A stretch of DNA of 64,000 bases from Acinetobacter pragensis (GCF_001605895.1 NZ_LUAW01000017.1:1-64000); one strand, 5' to 3'. Shown: positions 8,552 to 17,984, numbered from the stretch's first letter. The notes: generated from the letters alone by a model not told the origin. Made by a program: numbers and translations.

Positions 8552-10615
8552 ATGCAAAACTTTCAGCATTCATCGGAGACCTATTTCAATCGGGAATTGT
8601 CGCTGTTTGAATTTAACCGCCGTGTACTTGCACAGGCACAGGATACCCGCTTGCCGTTACTGGAACGACTGGGTTTTCTGATCATTTTTGCCCGCAACTT
8701 AGATGAATTTTTTGAAATCCGCATTGCGGGTTTAATGAAACAGCGTGATTTAAACGCCATTGCCCGTACGCCAGATGCATTGCCGACAGAAGTAGTCTTG
8801 CAGGCCTTGTCCGAAGCGGTACATGCTTCGGTTAAAGAACAGTATGAAATTTTGAATCGCGCCATATTGCCCGAACTGCTGGCCAATGGCATACAGTTCA
8901 TTCAATATCAGGATATTGAAGACAGGCATCTGGCTTGGATTGCCAAATTCTTTGCGAAAGAAGTGCAGCCGGTTCTTACCCCGATCAGTTTGGATCCATC
9001 CCATCCATTTCCGCGGCTGGTGAATAAAAGCCTGAATTTTATTGTCAGCCTTGAAGGCAAAGATGCTTTTGGCCGAGAAATCACTTTGGCGATTGTGCCT
9101 GCGCCGCGCTCCTTGCCCCGATTAATTCATTTGCCCGCTGCCGTTGCAGGATGCGCAGATGCCCAGATTTTCCTGACCGCAATTATTCAGCAGCATATCA
9201 GCGATTTATTTCCGGGCATGCGGGCGACCGGCTGTTATGCATTCCGCGTCACCCGCAATGCGGATCTCATCCTGTCCGAAGATGTGGATGATTTGGCGGT
9301 AGCGCTGAAGGATGAACTGTCATCGCGCCGTTTCGGCCGGGCAGTGCGGCTGGAAATTGAAGATGACTGTCCTGAAACGATTATTCGGTACTTGCTGAAT
9401 GAGTTTGACTTGACGGAACAGGAGCTGTACCGGACTGACGGGCCGATTAATCTGTCGCGCTTAAGCAGCAGTTTTGACCGCCCCGAGTTGAAGCACCCTC
9501 TCTTTACCCCAGTGATTCCCAAAATTTTCCGAAAACAGCAAAGTATCTTTGATATTTTAAAGACGCAGGATGTGCTGCTGCATCATCCTTTTGATTCTTT
9601 TCAGCCAGTCATCAGCCTGCTGAAAGAAGCCGCCAAAGATCCGAAAGTTTTGGCGATTAAACAGACGCTGTACCGCAGCGGGCCGGATTCAGAAATAGTG
9701 CAGGTGCTGGCGGAAGCCGCGCGCAATGGCAAAGAAGTCACGGCTGTGATTGAGTTGCGCGCGCGTTTTGATGAAGAATCCAATATCATTGTGGCGAATA
9801 TTCTGCAGGAAGCCGGCGCCGTGGTGGTGTATGGCATTGTCGGCTATAAAACCCACGCCAAAATGATTCTGATTGTGCGCCGTGAAAGCCATCAGCTGCT
9901 GCGCTACGTGCATTTAGGCACGGGCAATTACCATGCCGGCAATGCGCGGATGTATACCGATTACGGCCTCATGACCACACAGCCGGATATTTGTGAAGAT
10001 GTGCACCGCATGTTTCAGGAATTGACCGGCATGGGCAAAATGGCCAAATTGAAAGCCTTGCTGCACGCGCCATTTACTTTGCACAGTGAATTGCTGAAAT
10101 TGATTGAGCAGGAAATCGTCTTTGCTCAAGCAGGAAAAGCCGCCCGCATTATCATTAAAGTCAATGCGCTGACAGAGCCGCAGCTGATCGCAGCGCTGTA
10201 CCGCGCTTCCGAAGCCGGGGTGAAAGTGGATTTAATCATCCGCTCCATTTGCTGCCTGATTCCTCAAGTGAAAGGCATGTCAGAGCATATTCATGTACGC
10301 TCAATTGTCGGACGCTTTTTAGAACATACCCGCGTGTATTATTTTGAGCATGGCGGCGAGAAGAAATTGTATTGCGCCAGTGCGGACTGGATGGGGCGCA
10401 ATCTGTTTTCACGTGTGGAAACCTGTTTTCCGATTTTAGACAGCAGCCTGAAAAAACGGATTTTTAAAGATGGCCTAATGAATTATCTGCAGGACAATCA
10501 AAATGCATGGGAGCTGCAGTCAGACGGCCATTGGACAAAGGCAGCCTGCACTGATCCTGCTCAGGCGCATAGCGCCCAGCGGCTGCTGATTGAACAAAAA
10601 ATGCTGAAAGTCTAA
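8552..10615 (+). CDS. ppk: Polyphosphate kinase 1
   Basis: PPK1 polymerises inorganic polyphosphate from ATP. The 687-residue protein has the normal length and the four-domain layout. The two catalytic histidines fall at positions 435 (GYKTHAKM) and 592 ([10 protein letters not shown]), the same numbers as in E. coli. The N-terminal [16 protein letters not shown] segment and [10 protein letters not shown] helix are family-typical. The start at 8552 is the only reasonable one, though the GAGAGGG before it is very close to the ATG. A candidate Pho box upstream fits the known phosphate-starvation control of ppk in Acinetobacter. No ppx is adjacent. Confidence 0.97.
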   Translation: MQNFQHSSETYFNRELSLFEFNRRVLAQAQDTRLPLLERLGFLIIFARNLDEFFEIRIAGLMKQRDLNAIARTPDALPTEVVLQALSEAVHASVKEQYEILNRAILPELLANGIQFIQYQDIEDRHLAWIAKFFAKEVQPVLTPISLDPSHPFPRLVNKSLNFIVSLEGKDAFGREITLAIVPAPRSLPRLIHLPAAVAGCADAQIFLTAIIQQHISDLFPGMRATGCYAFRVTRNADLILSEDVDDLAVALKDELSSRRFGRAVRLEIEDDCPETIIRYLLNEFDLTEQELYRTDGPINLSRLSSSFDRPELKHPLFTPVIPKIFRKQQSIFDILKTQDVLLHHPFDSFQPVISLLKEAAKDPKVLAIKQTLYRSGPDSEIVQVLAEAARNGKEVTAVIELRARFDEESNIIVANILQEAGAVVVYGIVGYKTHAKMILIVRRESHQLLRYVHLGTGNYHAGNARMYTDYGLMTTQPDICEDVHRMFQELTGMGKMAKLKALLHAPFTLHSELLKLIEQEIVFAQAGKAARIIIKVNALTEPQLIAALYRASEAGVKVDLIIRSICCLIPQVKGMSEHIHVRSIVGRFLEHTRVYYFEHGGEKKLYCASADWMGRNLFSRVETCFPILDSSLKKRIFKDGLMNYLQDNQNAWELQSDGHWTKAACTDPAQAHSAQRLLIEQKMLKV

Positions 10616-10670
10616 GGTTTAAAGCATTTCGCAAAATGCAATGCATCTTGAGGATTGATTTTCGCTAATA

Positions 10671-10700
10671 AAAAAAGCCTGAACAATATCAGGCTTTTTT
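10671..10700. terminator. Bidirectional terminator between ppk and the YtjB-like gene
   Basis: Twelve-base arms, A6-GCCTGA (10671-10682) and TCAGGC-T6 (10689-10700), surround a 6-base loop. It serves both convergent genes. Confidence 0.93.
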
Positions 10701-10717
10701 TATTCTGCATCTGCAAT

Positions 10718-11989
10718 TCAAGAGGCTTTGGACTGCTTGGATTTTAAAATCTCAGTCCGGAAGCTTTGCGCTAGTTCAGCGGCGCCGCTATCCATGCCAT
10801 TCACCATGAAGGCGTGGCGGGTCAGCACATTGGTTGGATTCGGCAAGCTGACCAGCTGGAAATGCTCAGAAATTTCTTTCAGCTGCGTATTCGGCACATG
10901 CACTGCGCTTTCTTTTGCAGACAGCTGCTGCACCAAACGTTCAGCCGCCTGTACAGCAGACAGCTGCATGGCTTCAACTGCGCTGGATACGGCACTGCGG
11001 GTCTGCAGCACAAAGCGCTTTTCCTCACGGTAACGCTTGTACAGCACGTCAGACAGCAGCTGGAAGACAGCGCTGATCATGGTGAGGCACTGCAGCGCAT
11101 TCGGCGTATCAGCCGAAATGCTGATGGTTGCGCCTTTGTCATTGAATTTATGGACTGTGCAGATGTCTGAATTGTTCAGCTTGTAGTGCTGTACGCATAA
11201 TTCTACAGTTTTGTTCAGGAAAATTTGACACAAATTGAAATATGGCACAGAAACGGTCGTATTGACGGTATCCAGCAATTGCTTAGGATCATAGAACTGA
11301 ATATTCAATGCCAAATCGTTGCTGTCGACAATGACCGGCTTGCTTTCTTTGGCCTTGGCTTTGGCTTGCGCATTTTGCTGCGCTTGCGCAATCGCCACGG
11401 CGGCATTGTGCTTTTCCTGTTCTAGCGCCTGCGTCAGCGTTTGAATTTCATGCTTTAAGCGCGATTCATTGTTGATGCGCGCCAGATATTCGGTGCGGCT
11501 TGGACGGGCAATGGCGCGGTAAGCCAGCCACAGCAGTCCATGAATAAACAGCGATGCTAAAATGGCCAGCCATTGGGTGCGTAAAATTTCGCCAATGCTT
11601 GGTTTGATTAAGGTGATTTCAATGGTGCCGACTTTCTTTTCATTCAGCAGCGCATCGCGGACAAAAACTTCACCTTCGCGGGTTTTGGTCAAGCCGCCCG
11701 TCGCCATCACTTGATTATCGGCATTTAAAATGCGGATAGAGGCCACGCTTGGATTGGTCGCGTAGCGGTCCGCCAGCAACGCCAGCGATACGGTATTCGC
11801 GGGTTCCATTTCAGAAATGCTGTCTGTCACCAGCTGGCTGGTCATGAGCTGGCCCTGACTGGCGCGGTTTTCATTCAGCTGGTGAGTTGTTGCCAATACC
11901 AATAAAAAGGTATGAAAAGCAAAACTTATAATCAGTAGGCTAGCAAATAGCCCTTGTCTAGGCGCATTCAACGTAAACTTCCAAGGCAA
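10718..11989 (-). CDS. Membrane protein resembling the YtjB/SMP (AhpA) family
   Basis: The 423-residue product has a first membrane segment at about 14-33, a periplasmic region of about 100 residues (INADNQVMATGG type), a second segment near 138-158, then a charged Gln/Ala-rich stretch predicted to be coiled coil (about 175-210) and a cytoplasmic C-terminal domain. This two-helix plan, and the position divergent from serB, match E. coli ytjB (smp) and its Pseudomonas counterpart. Function is poorly known. The start is a TTG at 11989, directly after an in-frame stop; no ATG precedes the first membrane helix, so a non-ATG start is required. No convincing ribosome-binding site is seen. Confidence 0.65.
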   Translation of the reverse strand: MPWKFTLNAPRQGLFASLLIISFAFHTFLLVLATTHQLNENRASQGQLMTSQLVTDSISEMEPANTVSLALLADRYATNPSVASIRILNADNQVMATGGLTKTREGEVFVRDALLNEKKVGTIEITLIKPSIGEILRTQWLAILASLFIHGLLWLAYRAIARPSRTEYLARINNESRLKHEIQTLTQALEQEKHNAAVAIAQAQQNAQAKAKAKESKPVIVDSNDLALNIQFYDPKQLLDTVNTTVSVPYFNLCQIFLNKTVELCVQHYKLNNSDICTVHKFNDKGATISISADTPNALQCLTMISAVFQLLSDVLYKRYREEKRFVLQTRSAVSSAVEAMQLSAVQAAERLVQQLSAKESAVHVPNTQLKEISEHFQLVSLPNPTNVLTRHAFMVNGMDSGAAELAQSFRTEILKSKQSKAS

Positions 11990-12048
11990 TTCAGTTCATT
12001 TTCGATTATGATTCTCACAACAGTTGCAGCTCTGATCCGAGTCACTTC

Positions 12049-13269
12049 ATGCGAGAAATCATTCTTATTTCATTTTTAGGACCTGACCAGCCTAATCAAT
12101 TCACACGATTAATGCAGGTTCTTTCCACTCATTCCTTACAAATTCTAGATGTTGGACAAGCCGTCATCCATAACCAGCTGACTTTAGGTATTGTTGTGTC
12201 GTCTGATGATCAAACTGCGACAGCATTAGCCATGAAGGAAATTCTGATTCTAGCACATGATATCGGCTTAACTGTGCGCTTTAAACCGATCTCTGCAGCA
12301 GAATATGACCAATGGGTGAGTGAGGGGGGGCGTACACGCTATATCGTGACGGCTTTGGCGCCAGAACTGACTGCTTCGCATTTACAGGCCGTTACAAAAA
12401 TCGTCTCAGGCCAAGGCTTCAATATTGAAACCGTGACCCGTTTATCCGACCGTCCGCACTTGAACAGCCAGCAAAATGGCCCGAAACGCGCCTGCGTGCA
12501 GTTCGGCCTGAAAGGTCAGATGCTGGATGCCGCGGCAATGCGTGCCGCGTGCCTGCGCCTGTCTGCGGAACTGAGTGTGGATGTGGCTGTACAGGAAGAC
12601 AATGCTTACCGCCGCAACCGCCGTTTGGTGTGCTTTGACATGGATTCAACCCTGATTGAGCAGGAAGTGATTGATGAATTGGCCATTGAAGCAGGCGTCG
12701 GCCAGCAGGTGGCGGAAATTACAGAACGCGCCATGCAGGGCGAGCTGGATTTTCAGCAAAGCTTCCGCGCGCGCGTTGCGCTGCTCAAAGGCATGGATGC
12801 GTCTGTGCTGCCGAAAATTGCAGAGCGCCTGACCATTACAGAAGGAGCAGAACGCCTGATTTCAACACTGAAATCATTAGGTTACCGTACCGCTATTCTG
12901 TCTGGCGGTTTTCAGTATTTTGCAGAATACCTGCAAGAAAAACTGGGCTTGGACGAAGTGCATGCCAATGTGCTGGATGTTCAGGATGGTGTCGTAACCG
13001 GTGAAGTCAAAGGCCATATTGTCGATGGCGCGCGCAAAGCTTTGCTGCTGACCCATATTGCTGAAGAAATGGGGATTTCTTTAGAGCAGGCGATAGCAGT
13101 CGGCGATGGCGCCAATGATCTGCCGATGCTGTCTATTGCTGGTCTGGGCGTAGCGTTCCGCGCTAAGCCTTTGGTGCGCCAGAACGCCAATCAGGCGATT
13201 TCCAGTGTGGGACTGGACGGTGTGCTGTACTTATTGGGCGTGCACGACAAAGACTTAAACCGTGCATAA
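12049..13269 (+). CDS. serB: Phosphoserine phosphatase with N-terminal ACT domains
   Basis: SerB performs the last step of serine synthesis. The 406-residue protein is the long form: residues about 1-180 form two ACT-like regulatory modules (start REIILISFLGPDQP), followed by a HAD phosphatase domain. The nucleophile motif is CFDMDSTLI with Asp197 and Asp199, the SGGFQYF motif II follows near 290, and GDGANDLPML near 350 carries the metal ligands. It starts 59 bases from the divergent YtjB-like gene, so the promoters share this short gap. A strong terminator follows. Confidence 0.95.
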   Translation: MREIILISFLGPDQPNQFTRLMQVLSTHSLQILDVGQAVIHNQLTLGIVVSSDDQTATALAMKEILILAHDIGLTVRFKPISAAEYDQWVSEGGRTRYIVTALAPELTASHLQAVTKIVSGQGFNIETVTRLSDRPHLNSQQNGPKRACVQFGLKGQMLDAAAMRAACLRLSAELSVDVAVQEDNAYRRNRRLVCFDMDSTLIEQEVIDELAIEAGVGQQVAEITERAMQGELDFQQSFRARVALLKGMDASVLPKIAERLTITEGAERLISTLKSLGYRTAILSGGFQYFAEYLQEKLGLDEVHANVLDVQDGVVTGEVKGHIVDGARKALLLTHIAEEMGISLEQAIAVGDGANDLPMLSIAGLGVAFRAKPLVRQNANQAISSVGLDGVLYLLGVHDKDLNRA

Positions 13270-13285
13270 AAATGACGGTTTGATG

Positions 13286-13315
13286 AAAATGCGGCGCTGG
13301 CGCCGCATTTTTTTT
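13286..13315 (+). terminator. Intrinsic terminator after serB
   Basis: Eleven-base arms (13286-13296 and 13301-13311) with a CTGG loop and a T-run to 13315. Confidence 0.95.
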
Positions 13316-13678
13316 GTCAATTCAACGCTAAAGCCGACCAGCGGTAATTTAAAATTGCTGAGAAAAACAACGATTAAGCCCATCTGAAAAAATATTTTTT
13401 TAATGTATAAAAGCCGTGTTTTTTTTGTAATGACACGCCAAGCGGGATGGAATCATTGTTCCAGAAAAACCGGAAAACTAAAAAATGTAATGACAAAATA
13501 ATATTGCGACAAGGTATGTCGCTTACCCAAAATACAAGACTTTTTTTATACAAAAAACTCCTCATAATGCATGCATAGAGATTGAGATCAACAATATTCC
13601 ATTGATTCATTTAACGGTATTAGTTGGCAGAAGAATGCAGCAATTGAATGCCGCTTCTGCCGTATGACGGAGGTTTTT
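13316..13678. other. Gap between serB and a small membrane-protein gene
   Basis: No convincing gene is present; a minus-strand frame at 13374-13610 is AT-driven. The gap holds a ten-base direct repeat, TGTAATGACA, at 13426-13435 and 13486-13495, exactly 60 bases apart. A palindrome GCGACA-N5-TGTCGC lies at 13506-13522. These could be regulator sites for the downstream gene. Confidence 0.4.
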
Positions 13679-14014
13679 ATGGTAACAGCGAATTTAGCGA
13701 CCATCATCGGCATCGGTTTAATTGCCACTGCGTTGATTGCTGTTTTCTTCTCGCCTTATCGTCGCTGGTTGAGTTTTATGCTGGCCGGGATGCTGGTTTG
13801 GGGACTTATTGAAGTCATTCGTTTTGGCACGCAAACAGTGTTTGAATTGCCCATGACCTACAGCTATCTGACCGCAATGACGTCTGCGATGGTGGTGTTT
13901 AGTTTGGTTTTACTGCGCGAAGACCGCCGTGCAGAGCGCGCGGTAGCTAGTCGCCGCTATATAGAGCATACCCCTGTGTATGAAGATGAACAGCAGCAGT
14001 GCTCTAGCCGTTAA
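13679..14014 (+). CDS. Small hypothetical inner-membrane protein, three helices
   Basis: The 111-residue product has three hydrophobic stretches (about 5-25, 32-53 and 63-86) followed by a charged, cytoplasmic-type tail with an Arg-rich start (REDRRAERA) and a Gln-rich end. I do not recognise a family. I chose ATG 13679, with GGAGG six bases upstream, over the ATG at 13664, which would place that site inside the gene. It stands alone between two strong terminators, so it is a monocistronic unit. Confidence 0.7.
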   Translation: MVTANLATIIGIGLIATALIAVFFSPYRRWLSFMLAGMLVWGLIEVIRFGTQTVFELPMTYSYLTAMTSAMVVFSLVLLREDRRAERAVASRRYIEHTPVYEDEQQQCSSR

Positions 14015-14027
14015 TCTATAATTAGAT

Positions 14028-14063
14028 CCATAAAAAATGCGCTTTGGGGCGCATTTTTTATGG
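14028..14063. terminator. Very strong terminator, 15-bp stem
   Basis: The arms CCATAAAAAATGCGC (14028-14042) and its complement (14049-14063) pair perfectly around a six-base loop, with internal A- and T-runs that allow termination on either strand. Confidence 0.93.
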
Positions 14064-14165
14064 GCTGCCGTTTGATAATTGTTATACAAAGGCTTGCCTC
14101 TGAAAATAGAAGTTATGGTAGGATGAAGCAGTCAATTTTCCAACAATTACAATAGGCTCAAAGTC

Positions 14166-14645
14166 ATGAAACTATCGTCAATCCCTGTCGTAAAGCTGCC
14201 GCTGGTTGATGTCAGCACGGATCCGCTGGATTTGCTGGTCGCTGGTTTAGCGCTGCGCATGAAACAGCTTGCGCGCACCAGTCCAAAATTTATTGAATTG
14301 GTTCATGAGCGCCAGTTCCGCATTCAAATTGGGACTGACTTGGGCGTAGCGCGTCAAATTATTGTAAATAATGGGCAAATTGACACAGTTTCGGGCGATG
14401 CAGAAAAAGCGGATTTTATTTTGCAGTTTGCTGACAGTGAGCAGGGCGTAAAAACTTTGATGAAAGGCGACCCGACGGCGTTCATGACGGGCATGCAAAA
14501 CGGCAGCATCAAAATGGAAGGCGACTTTGGCTTATTGGTCTGGTTCAATCGCGTAGCGAAATTGATTCCGCCGAAACTGCCAAAACCGGTGAAAGAAAAA
14601 ATTAAGATTGCCCGCCAATTCCTGAAAGAAAAAACCGGCCGCTAA
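14166..14645 (+). CDS. SCP2 sterol-binding-domain-like protein
   Basis: The 159-residue soluble protein reads as a single SCP2-like domain: an N-terminal helix region, a strand pair (FRIQIGTDLGVARQIIVNNGQI), then ADFILQFADSEQGVKTLMKGDPTAFMTGMQNGSIKMEGD in pieces, the acceptor pattern of this lipid-binding fold in which a D-x-x-x-x-F-x-x-G-x-x-x-G run precedes the last strands. The C-terminus is Lys-rich. Related domains in UbiJ and UbiT help ubiquinone synthesis, but no ubi gene is near, so the role is unknown. It is monocistronic, with a terminator at each side. Confidence 0.7.
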   Translation: MKLSSIPVVKLPLVDVSTDPLDLLVAGLALRMKQLARTSPKFIELVHERQFRIQIGTDLGVARQIIVNNGQIDTVSGDAEKADFILQFADSEQGVKTLMKGDPTAFMTGMQNGSIKMEGDFGLLVWFNRVAKLIPPKLPKPVKEKIKIARQFLKEKTGR

Positions 14646-14676
14646 TTTTGAAAGCCAGCCTTAAAAGATAGATGTT

Positions 14677-14713
14677 AAAAAACCGATTTCAGACATGCTG
14701 CAATCGGTTTTTT
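14677..14713. terminator. Intrinsic terminator after the SCP2-like gene
   Basis: Twelve-base arms A6-CCGATT (14677-14688) and AATCGG-T6 (14702-14713) around a 13-base loop. Confidence 0.9.
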
Positions 14714-15086
14714 ATGGTGTTTATTTAAGGCAAACTGCAATCCAGCAAATGCTGTGCAAGCATTCAGCATCTGCATGATATTGCCTCAGCTCTTTCCTGT
14801 CAGCCGCTCCGGCTAAAATTCATGCCGTGCTGGACACGCAGAGCCAGCTGCACTTTAAATGCAGCCCAGCGGCGATTTAGCTTCAGCGCTATTCATTCAG
14901 CCTGTATTAAATTCTGCCCAGCAAAAAATTACTGCGCCGTACGGTATCCGCTTAAGTTTACGCGTCTGTTGCCTTGGCGAATACTTTTGAAGAGAAGGGA
15001 TCATGGCGGCATGGTGATTCAAATCAATTCGAATGTGAACCAGATGCCGTATTCAATTTACAGCACAGGTTGAGCTGCCAAATAAA
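14714..15086. other. Gap of about 370 bases before dtd, no supported gene
   Basis: The DNA is not especially AT-rich. One plus-strand frame (14822-15073) exists but its product is rich in Cys, Arg and Ser with no start site or family look. I see no terminator for dtd. It may hold decayed coding sequence, but I cannot show it. Confidence 0.3.
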
Positions 15087-15527
15087 TTATTCAACTTCCA
15101 GATTAAATGTCACAGGGCCGTCATTGACCAAATGGACTTTCATGTCAGCGGCAAAAATACCGGTTTGCACATTTTTAAATTGTGACTCAGCGTAGCTGAC
15201 CAGCTGCTCATACAGGGCTTTGGCATCGCTGGGCGGCATTGCTGGGCCAAAATCAGGACGCAGGCCTTTTTGCGTTTGCGCCATCAGCGTGAATTGAGAG
15301 ACCAGCAGCAGCCCGCCGCCGGCTTGACTGACATTCCAGCCCATTTTGCCTTGTTCATCATCAAAAAAACGGTATTTTAAAATTTTATCAATCAGCTTTT
15401 TGCCCTTTTCCAATGAGTCATCTTTTCCTAAGCCGAGGAATACTAAAATTCCGTGCTGAATTTCTCCGGTGATTTCACCGTCGACAACCACTTTGGCTTC
15501 TAGAACACGCTGAAGGAGGGCACGCAT
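15087..15527 (-). CDS. dtd: D-aminoacyl-tRNA deacylase
   Basis: Dtd removes D-amino acids wrongly attached to tRNA. The 146-residue protein has the family length and starts MRALLQRVLEAKVVVDG. The two signature motifs are present: SQFTL near residue 78 and NDGPVTF near the C-terminus, which supplies the Gly-cisPro chirality filter. The frame extends upstream to 15581 but that extension is hydrophobic and unlike Dtd, so ATG 15527 is the start. It is divergent from katB with about 225 bases between. Confidence 0.95.
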   Translation of the reverse strand: MRALLQRVLEAKVVVDGEITGEIQHGILVFLGLGKDDSLEKGKKLIDKILKYRFFDDEQGKMGWNVSQAGGGLLLVSQFTLMAQTQKGLRPDFGPAMPPSDAKALYEQLVSYAESQFKNVQTGIFAADMKVHLVNDGPVTFNLEVE

Positions 15528-15688
15528 ATGGGACTCAAATGATGACAAAAAACGCAGGCATTGTAGCAAAAAAATCATCAAGCCTTATCCCCAAAGTGTT
15601 GAATAAATAATCATAAGCTGCTGAAAACAGGCGGTAATATTTTAAACAATTTAAAAATACGATTGATTTTATAAGAATAATCTGTTTT

Positions 15689-15704
15689 ATCAATTTTAAT
15701 TGAT
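15689..15704. promoter_or_regulatory. Palindrome upstream of katB, operator candidate
   Basis: The arms ATCAATT and AATTGAT are separated by TT, 49 bases before the katB start. The surrounding 60 bases are very AT-rich. An OxyR or other LysR-type site would be expected for katB, but the OxyR consensus tetrads are not clearly met, so the regulator is open. Confidence 0.35.
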
Positions 15705-15752
15705 TCTGTATTGTTGCTGGTGCAGGAAAGGTATGAATTGAGAGATTTGAAG

Positions 15753-17267
15753 ATGTTTAAGCGTTCTATATTGGTTGCCATGCTCACAGCAGCAACTGCC
15801 GCACAAGCGGCGCCATTAACCAAAGATAACGGTGCGCCAGTAGGCGACAATCAAAATTCCATCACAGCCGGTGAAGCTGGCCCAACATTGCTGCAAGATG
15901 TTCAGCTGGTTCAAAAGCTGCAGCGTTTTGGCCGTGAGCGCATTCCTGAGCGGGTTGTGCATGCGCGCGGTACAGGCGCTTATGGCGAATTTGTTGCTAC
16001 CAAAGATTTATCAGATATTACTTTAGCGTCATTATTTAAAGCCGGTACAAAAACGCCGGTGTTTGTCCGCATGTCGACGGTTATTCATCCGAAAGGCTCT
16101 CCAGAAACTTTGCGTGACCCGCATGGTTTTGCGATTAAATTCTACACGCAAGAAGGCAACTGGGACCTAGTGGGCAACCAAACCCCGGTTTTCTTTATTC
16201 GTGACGCAATCAAATTCCCTGATTTCATCCATGCCATGAAGCCAAGCCCGATCAATAATGTTCAAGATCCGAACCGGGTATTTGACTTCTTGTCGAGCCA
16301 GCCATGGGCCACCAATATGCTGACCTATGTATACGGCAAGCAGGGTGTTCCGACCAGCTACCGCGAACAAGACGGTTTTGGCGTTCACGCATACAAACTG
16401 TATAACAGCAAGGGCGAATATAAATACGTGAAATTCAATTTCCGTTCTAAGCAAGGTGTTAAAGGCTTGAACGTGAAAGAAGCGGCGGAACAGTTAGGCA
16501 AAGACTTCAATCATTTAACCAATGATCTTTACAACAATATCAATGCCGGCAACTTCCCTAAATGGGATCTGTACATTCAGGTTCTAGATCCTAAAGATTT
16601 AGGCAAATTTGACTTTGATCCATTGGACCCGACAAAAATTTGGCCAACAGATGCCGCTCCAGAAGTGAAAGTCGGGACTTTAACGCTGAACCGCATGCCG
16701 AAGAATTTCTTCCAGGAAACTGAGCAGTCTGCATTTGCCCCGGGCAACTTGGTTCCAGGTATCGAGCCGTCTGAAGACCGTTTGCTGCAAGGCCGAATTT
16801 TCTCTTATTCAGATACGCAAATGTACCGTTTAGGCGCGAACCATCAGCAAATTCCTGTAAACCGCGCATTGGTGAATGTGAACAACAATAACCAAGACGG
16901 CTATATGAATACGGGCGCACGCGATTCAGATGTGAATTATGAACCAAGCCGCAAAGAGCCAAAACCGGCAACAGAAAAAGCCCGCGCAGTGAAAACGCCT
17001 GTGTCCGGTTATGTACAGCAAATCGGCACAAAAGAGCAAAACTTTAAGCAAGCCGGCGAGCTTTACCGTTCATACACGGCAAAAGAGAAAGATGACTTGA
17101 TCATGAACTTGGCGGCCGATCTTGGCGGCGTTAAAGATTCAGAAACTAAGCACATCATGCTGTCTTATTTTTATAAAGCGGACGCTGACTACGGTATGCG
17201 TTTAACGCAAGCCGTGAAAGGCGACATCGCAGCGGTGAAAGCCAAAGCAGCTCAACTGAAAGACTGA
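15753..17267 (+). CDS. katB: Periplasmic catalase KatB
   Basis: This 504-residue haem catalase disproportionates hydrogen peroxide. A signal peptide (MFKRSILVAM then an Ala-rich end) is followed by the mature start PLTKDNGAPVGDNQNS, very like Pseudomonas KatB. The active-site His70 (VVHARGTGAYG) and Asn142 (LVGNQTPVFF) and the proximal haem ligand Tyr352 (RIFSYSDTQMYR) are all present. The frame is open from 15711, but the signal peptide begins at ATG 15753. The next gene encodes an exported ankyrin protein, which matches the katB-ankB pair of Pseudomonas aeruginosa, where AnkB supports KatB activity. Confidence 0.95.
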   Translation: MFKRSILVAMLTAATAAQAAPLTKDNGAPVGDNQNSITAGEAGPTLLQDVQLVQKLQRFGRERIPERVVHARGTGAYGEFVATKDLSDITLASLFKAGTKTPVFVRMSTVIHPKGSPETLRDPHGFAIKFYTQEGNWDLVGNQTPVFFIRDAIKFPDFIHAMKPSPINNVQDPNRVFDFLSSQPWATNMLTYVYGKQGVPTSYREQDGFGVHAYKLYNSKGEYKYVKFNFRSKQGVKGLNVKEAAEQLGKDFNHLTNDLYNNINAGNFPKWDLYIQVLDPKDLGKFDFDPLDPTKIWPTDAAPEVKVGTLTLNRMPKNFFQETEQSAFAPGNLVPGIEPSEDRLLQGRIFSYSDTQMYRLGANHQQIPVNRALVNVNNNNQDGYMNTGARDSDVNYEPSRKEPKPATEKARAVKTPVSGYVQQIGTKEQNFKQAGELYRSYTAKEKDDLIMNLAADLGGVKDSETKHIMLSYFYKADADYGMRLTQAVKGDIAAVKAKAAQLKD

Positions 17268-17325
17268 TTGCGGTCGGTCTGAACAAGATTGGTGACTAGG
17301 ATGTAAAACATCACCAACAGAAAGC

Positions 17326-17374
17326 CCTGTAAAACTCTTTTCCTTTCCTGCAATCCTAGGGTGAGTTTTACAGG
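17326..17374 (+). repeat. Inverted repeat in the katB-ankB intergenic region
   Basis: The arms CCTGTAAAACTC (17326-17337) and GAGTTTTACAGG (17363-17374) pair perfectly over 12 bases with a 25-base loop. A smaller palindrome (TTGGTGA...TCACCAA) lies just before it, near 17289-17316. No T-run follows, so it is more likely a processing, stability or operator element than a terminator. Confidence 0.6.
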
Positions 17375-17453
17375 CACTTATCCCGCTCAATGATGAATGT
17401 TTTTAGAACCATTCTTGAGCAATGTATACCGTCGATTTTTGTTGGAGTTCATC

Positions 17454-17984
17454 ATGAAAGCACTGCATCAAGCCGTTTTTGCCAGTATTTTGGCCTTCAG
17501 TTCCGCATTCGCAACGGCTGCTGAGCATCAAGATATCTCCCCCGCGCAAAGCGGCGCAAGCGTTCAGATGAACTCACAGCAAGAATTGACCAGCCTGTTT
17601 ATGGCCGCCGCAAAAACCGGCAATCAGGACGTGCTGCATGAGTTCCTGAAAAACGGCTTCCCTGTCGATGCGCGCAATGCGCAAGGGTATACGGCCTTAA
17701 TGATGGCGGCGTATTACGGTCAGTCAGAATCCGTCAGCACACTGCTCGGCTATGGTGCAGACCGCTGCCTGCGCGACGACAAGGGCAATACGGCGCTAAT
17801 GGGCGCACTGTTAAAAATGGAATTTTCTATTGCGAAACAGCTGCGTAAAGTCGATTGCGACGCCAATGCAAAAGCGCCGGGACAGAAAACTGCGGCGGAG
17901 TTCGCGCAGGTGATCGGTCAGGAAAAACAGCTGCAGCAGATTATCGAGGCTGTGGAAAAGAATCCGTCCGAGGCGGAGAAATAA
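17454..17984 (+). CDS. ankB: Exported ankyrin-repeat protein AnkB
   Basis: The 176-residue product has a signal peptide (about residues 1-23, ending ATAAEHQ) and then ankyrin repeats: TSLFMAAAKTGNQDVLHEFLKNG, DARNAQGYTALMMAAYYGQSESV and RDDKGNTALMGALLK in order, given here in pieces. It follows katB at 186 bases and should act in the periplasm as a partner for the catalase, as described for Pseudomonas AnkB. I use ATG 17454, with GGAG seven bases upstream, since the signal peptide starts there. Confidence 0.88.
   Translation: MKALHQAVFASILAFSSAFATAAEHQDISPAQSGASVQMNSQQELTSLFMAAAKTGNQDVLHEFLKNGFPVDARNAQGYTALMMAAYYGQSESVSTLLGYGADRCLRDDKGNTALMGALLKMEFSIAKQLRKVDCDANAKAPGQKTAAEFAQVIGQEKQLQQIIEAVEKNPSEAEK

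Noticed and set aside
8552-8560. Alternative ppk start
   Set aside because: GAGAGGG is very close to the ATG, but no other start gives the conserved N-terminus.
13374-13610. Minus-strand frame of 78 codons after serB
   Set aside because: AT-driven composition with Phe/Leu/Lys runs and no ribosome-binding site.
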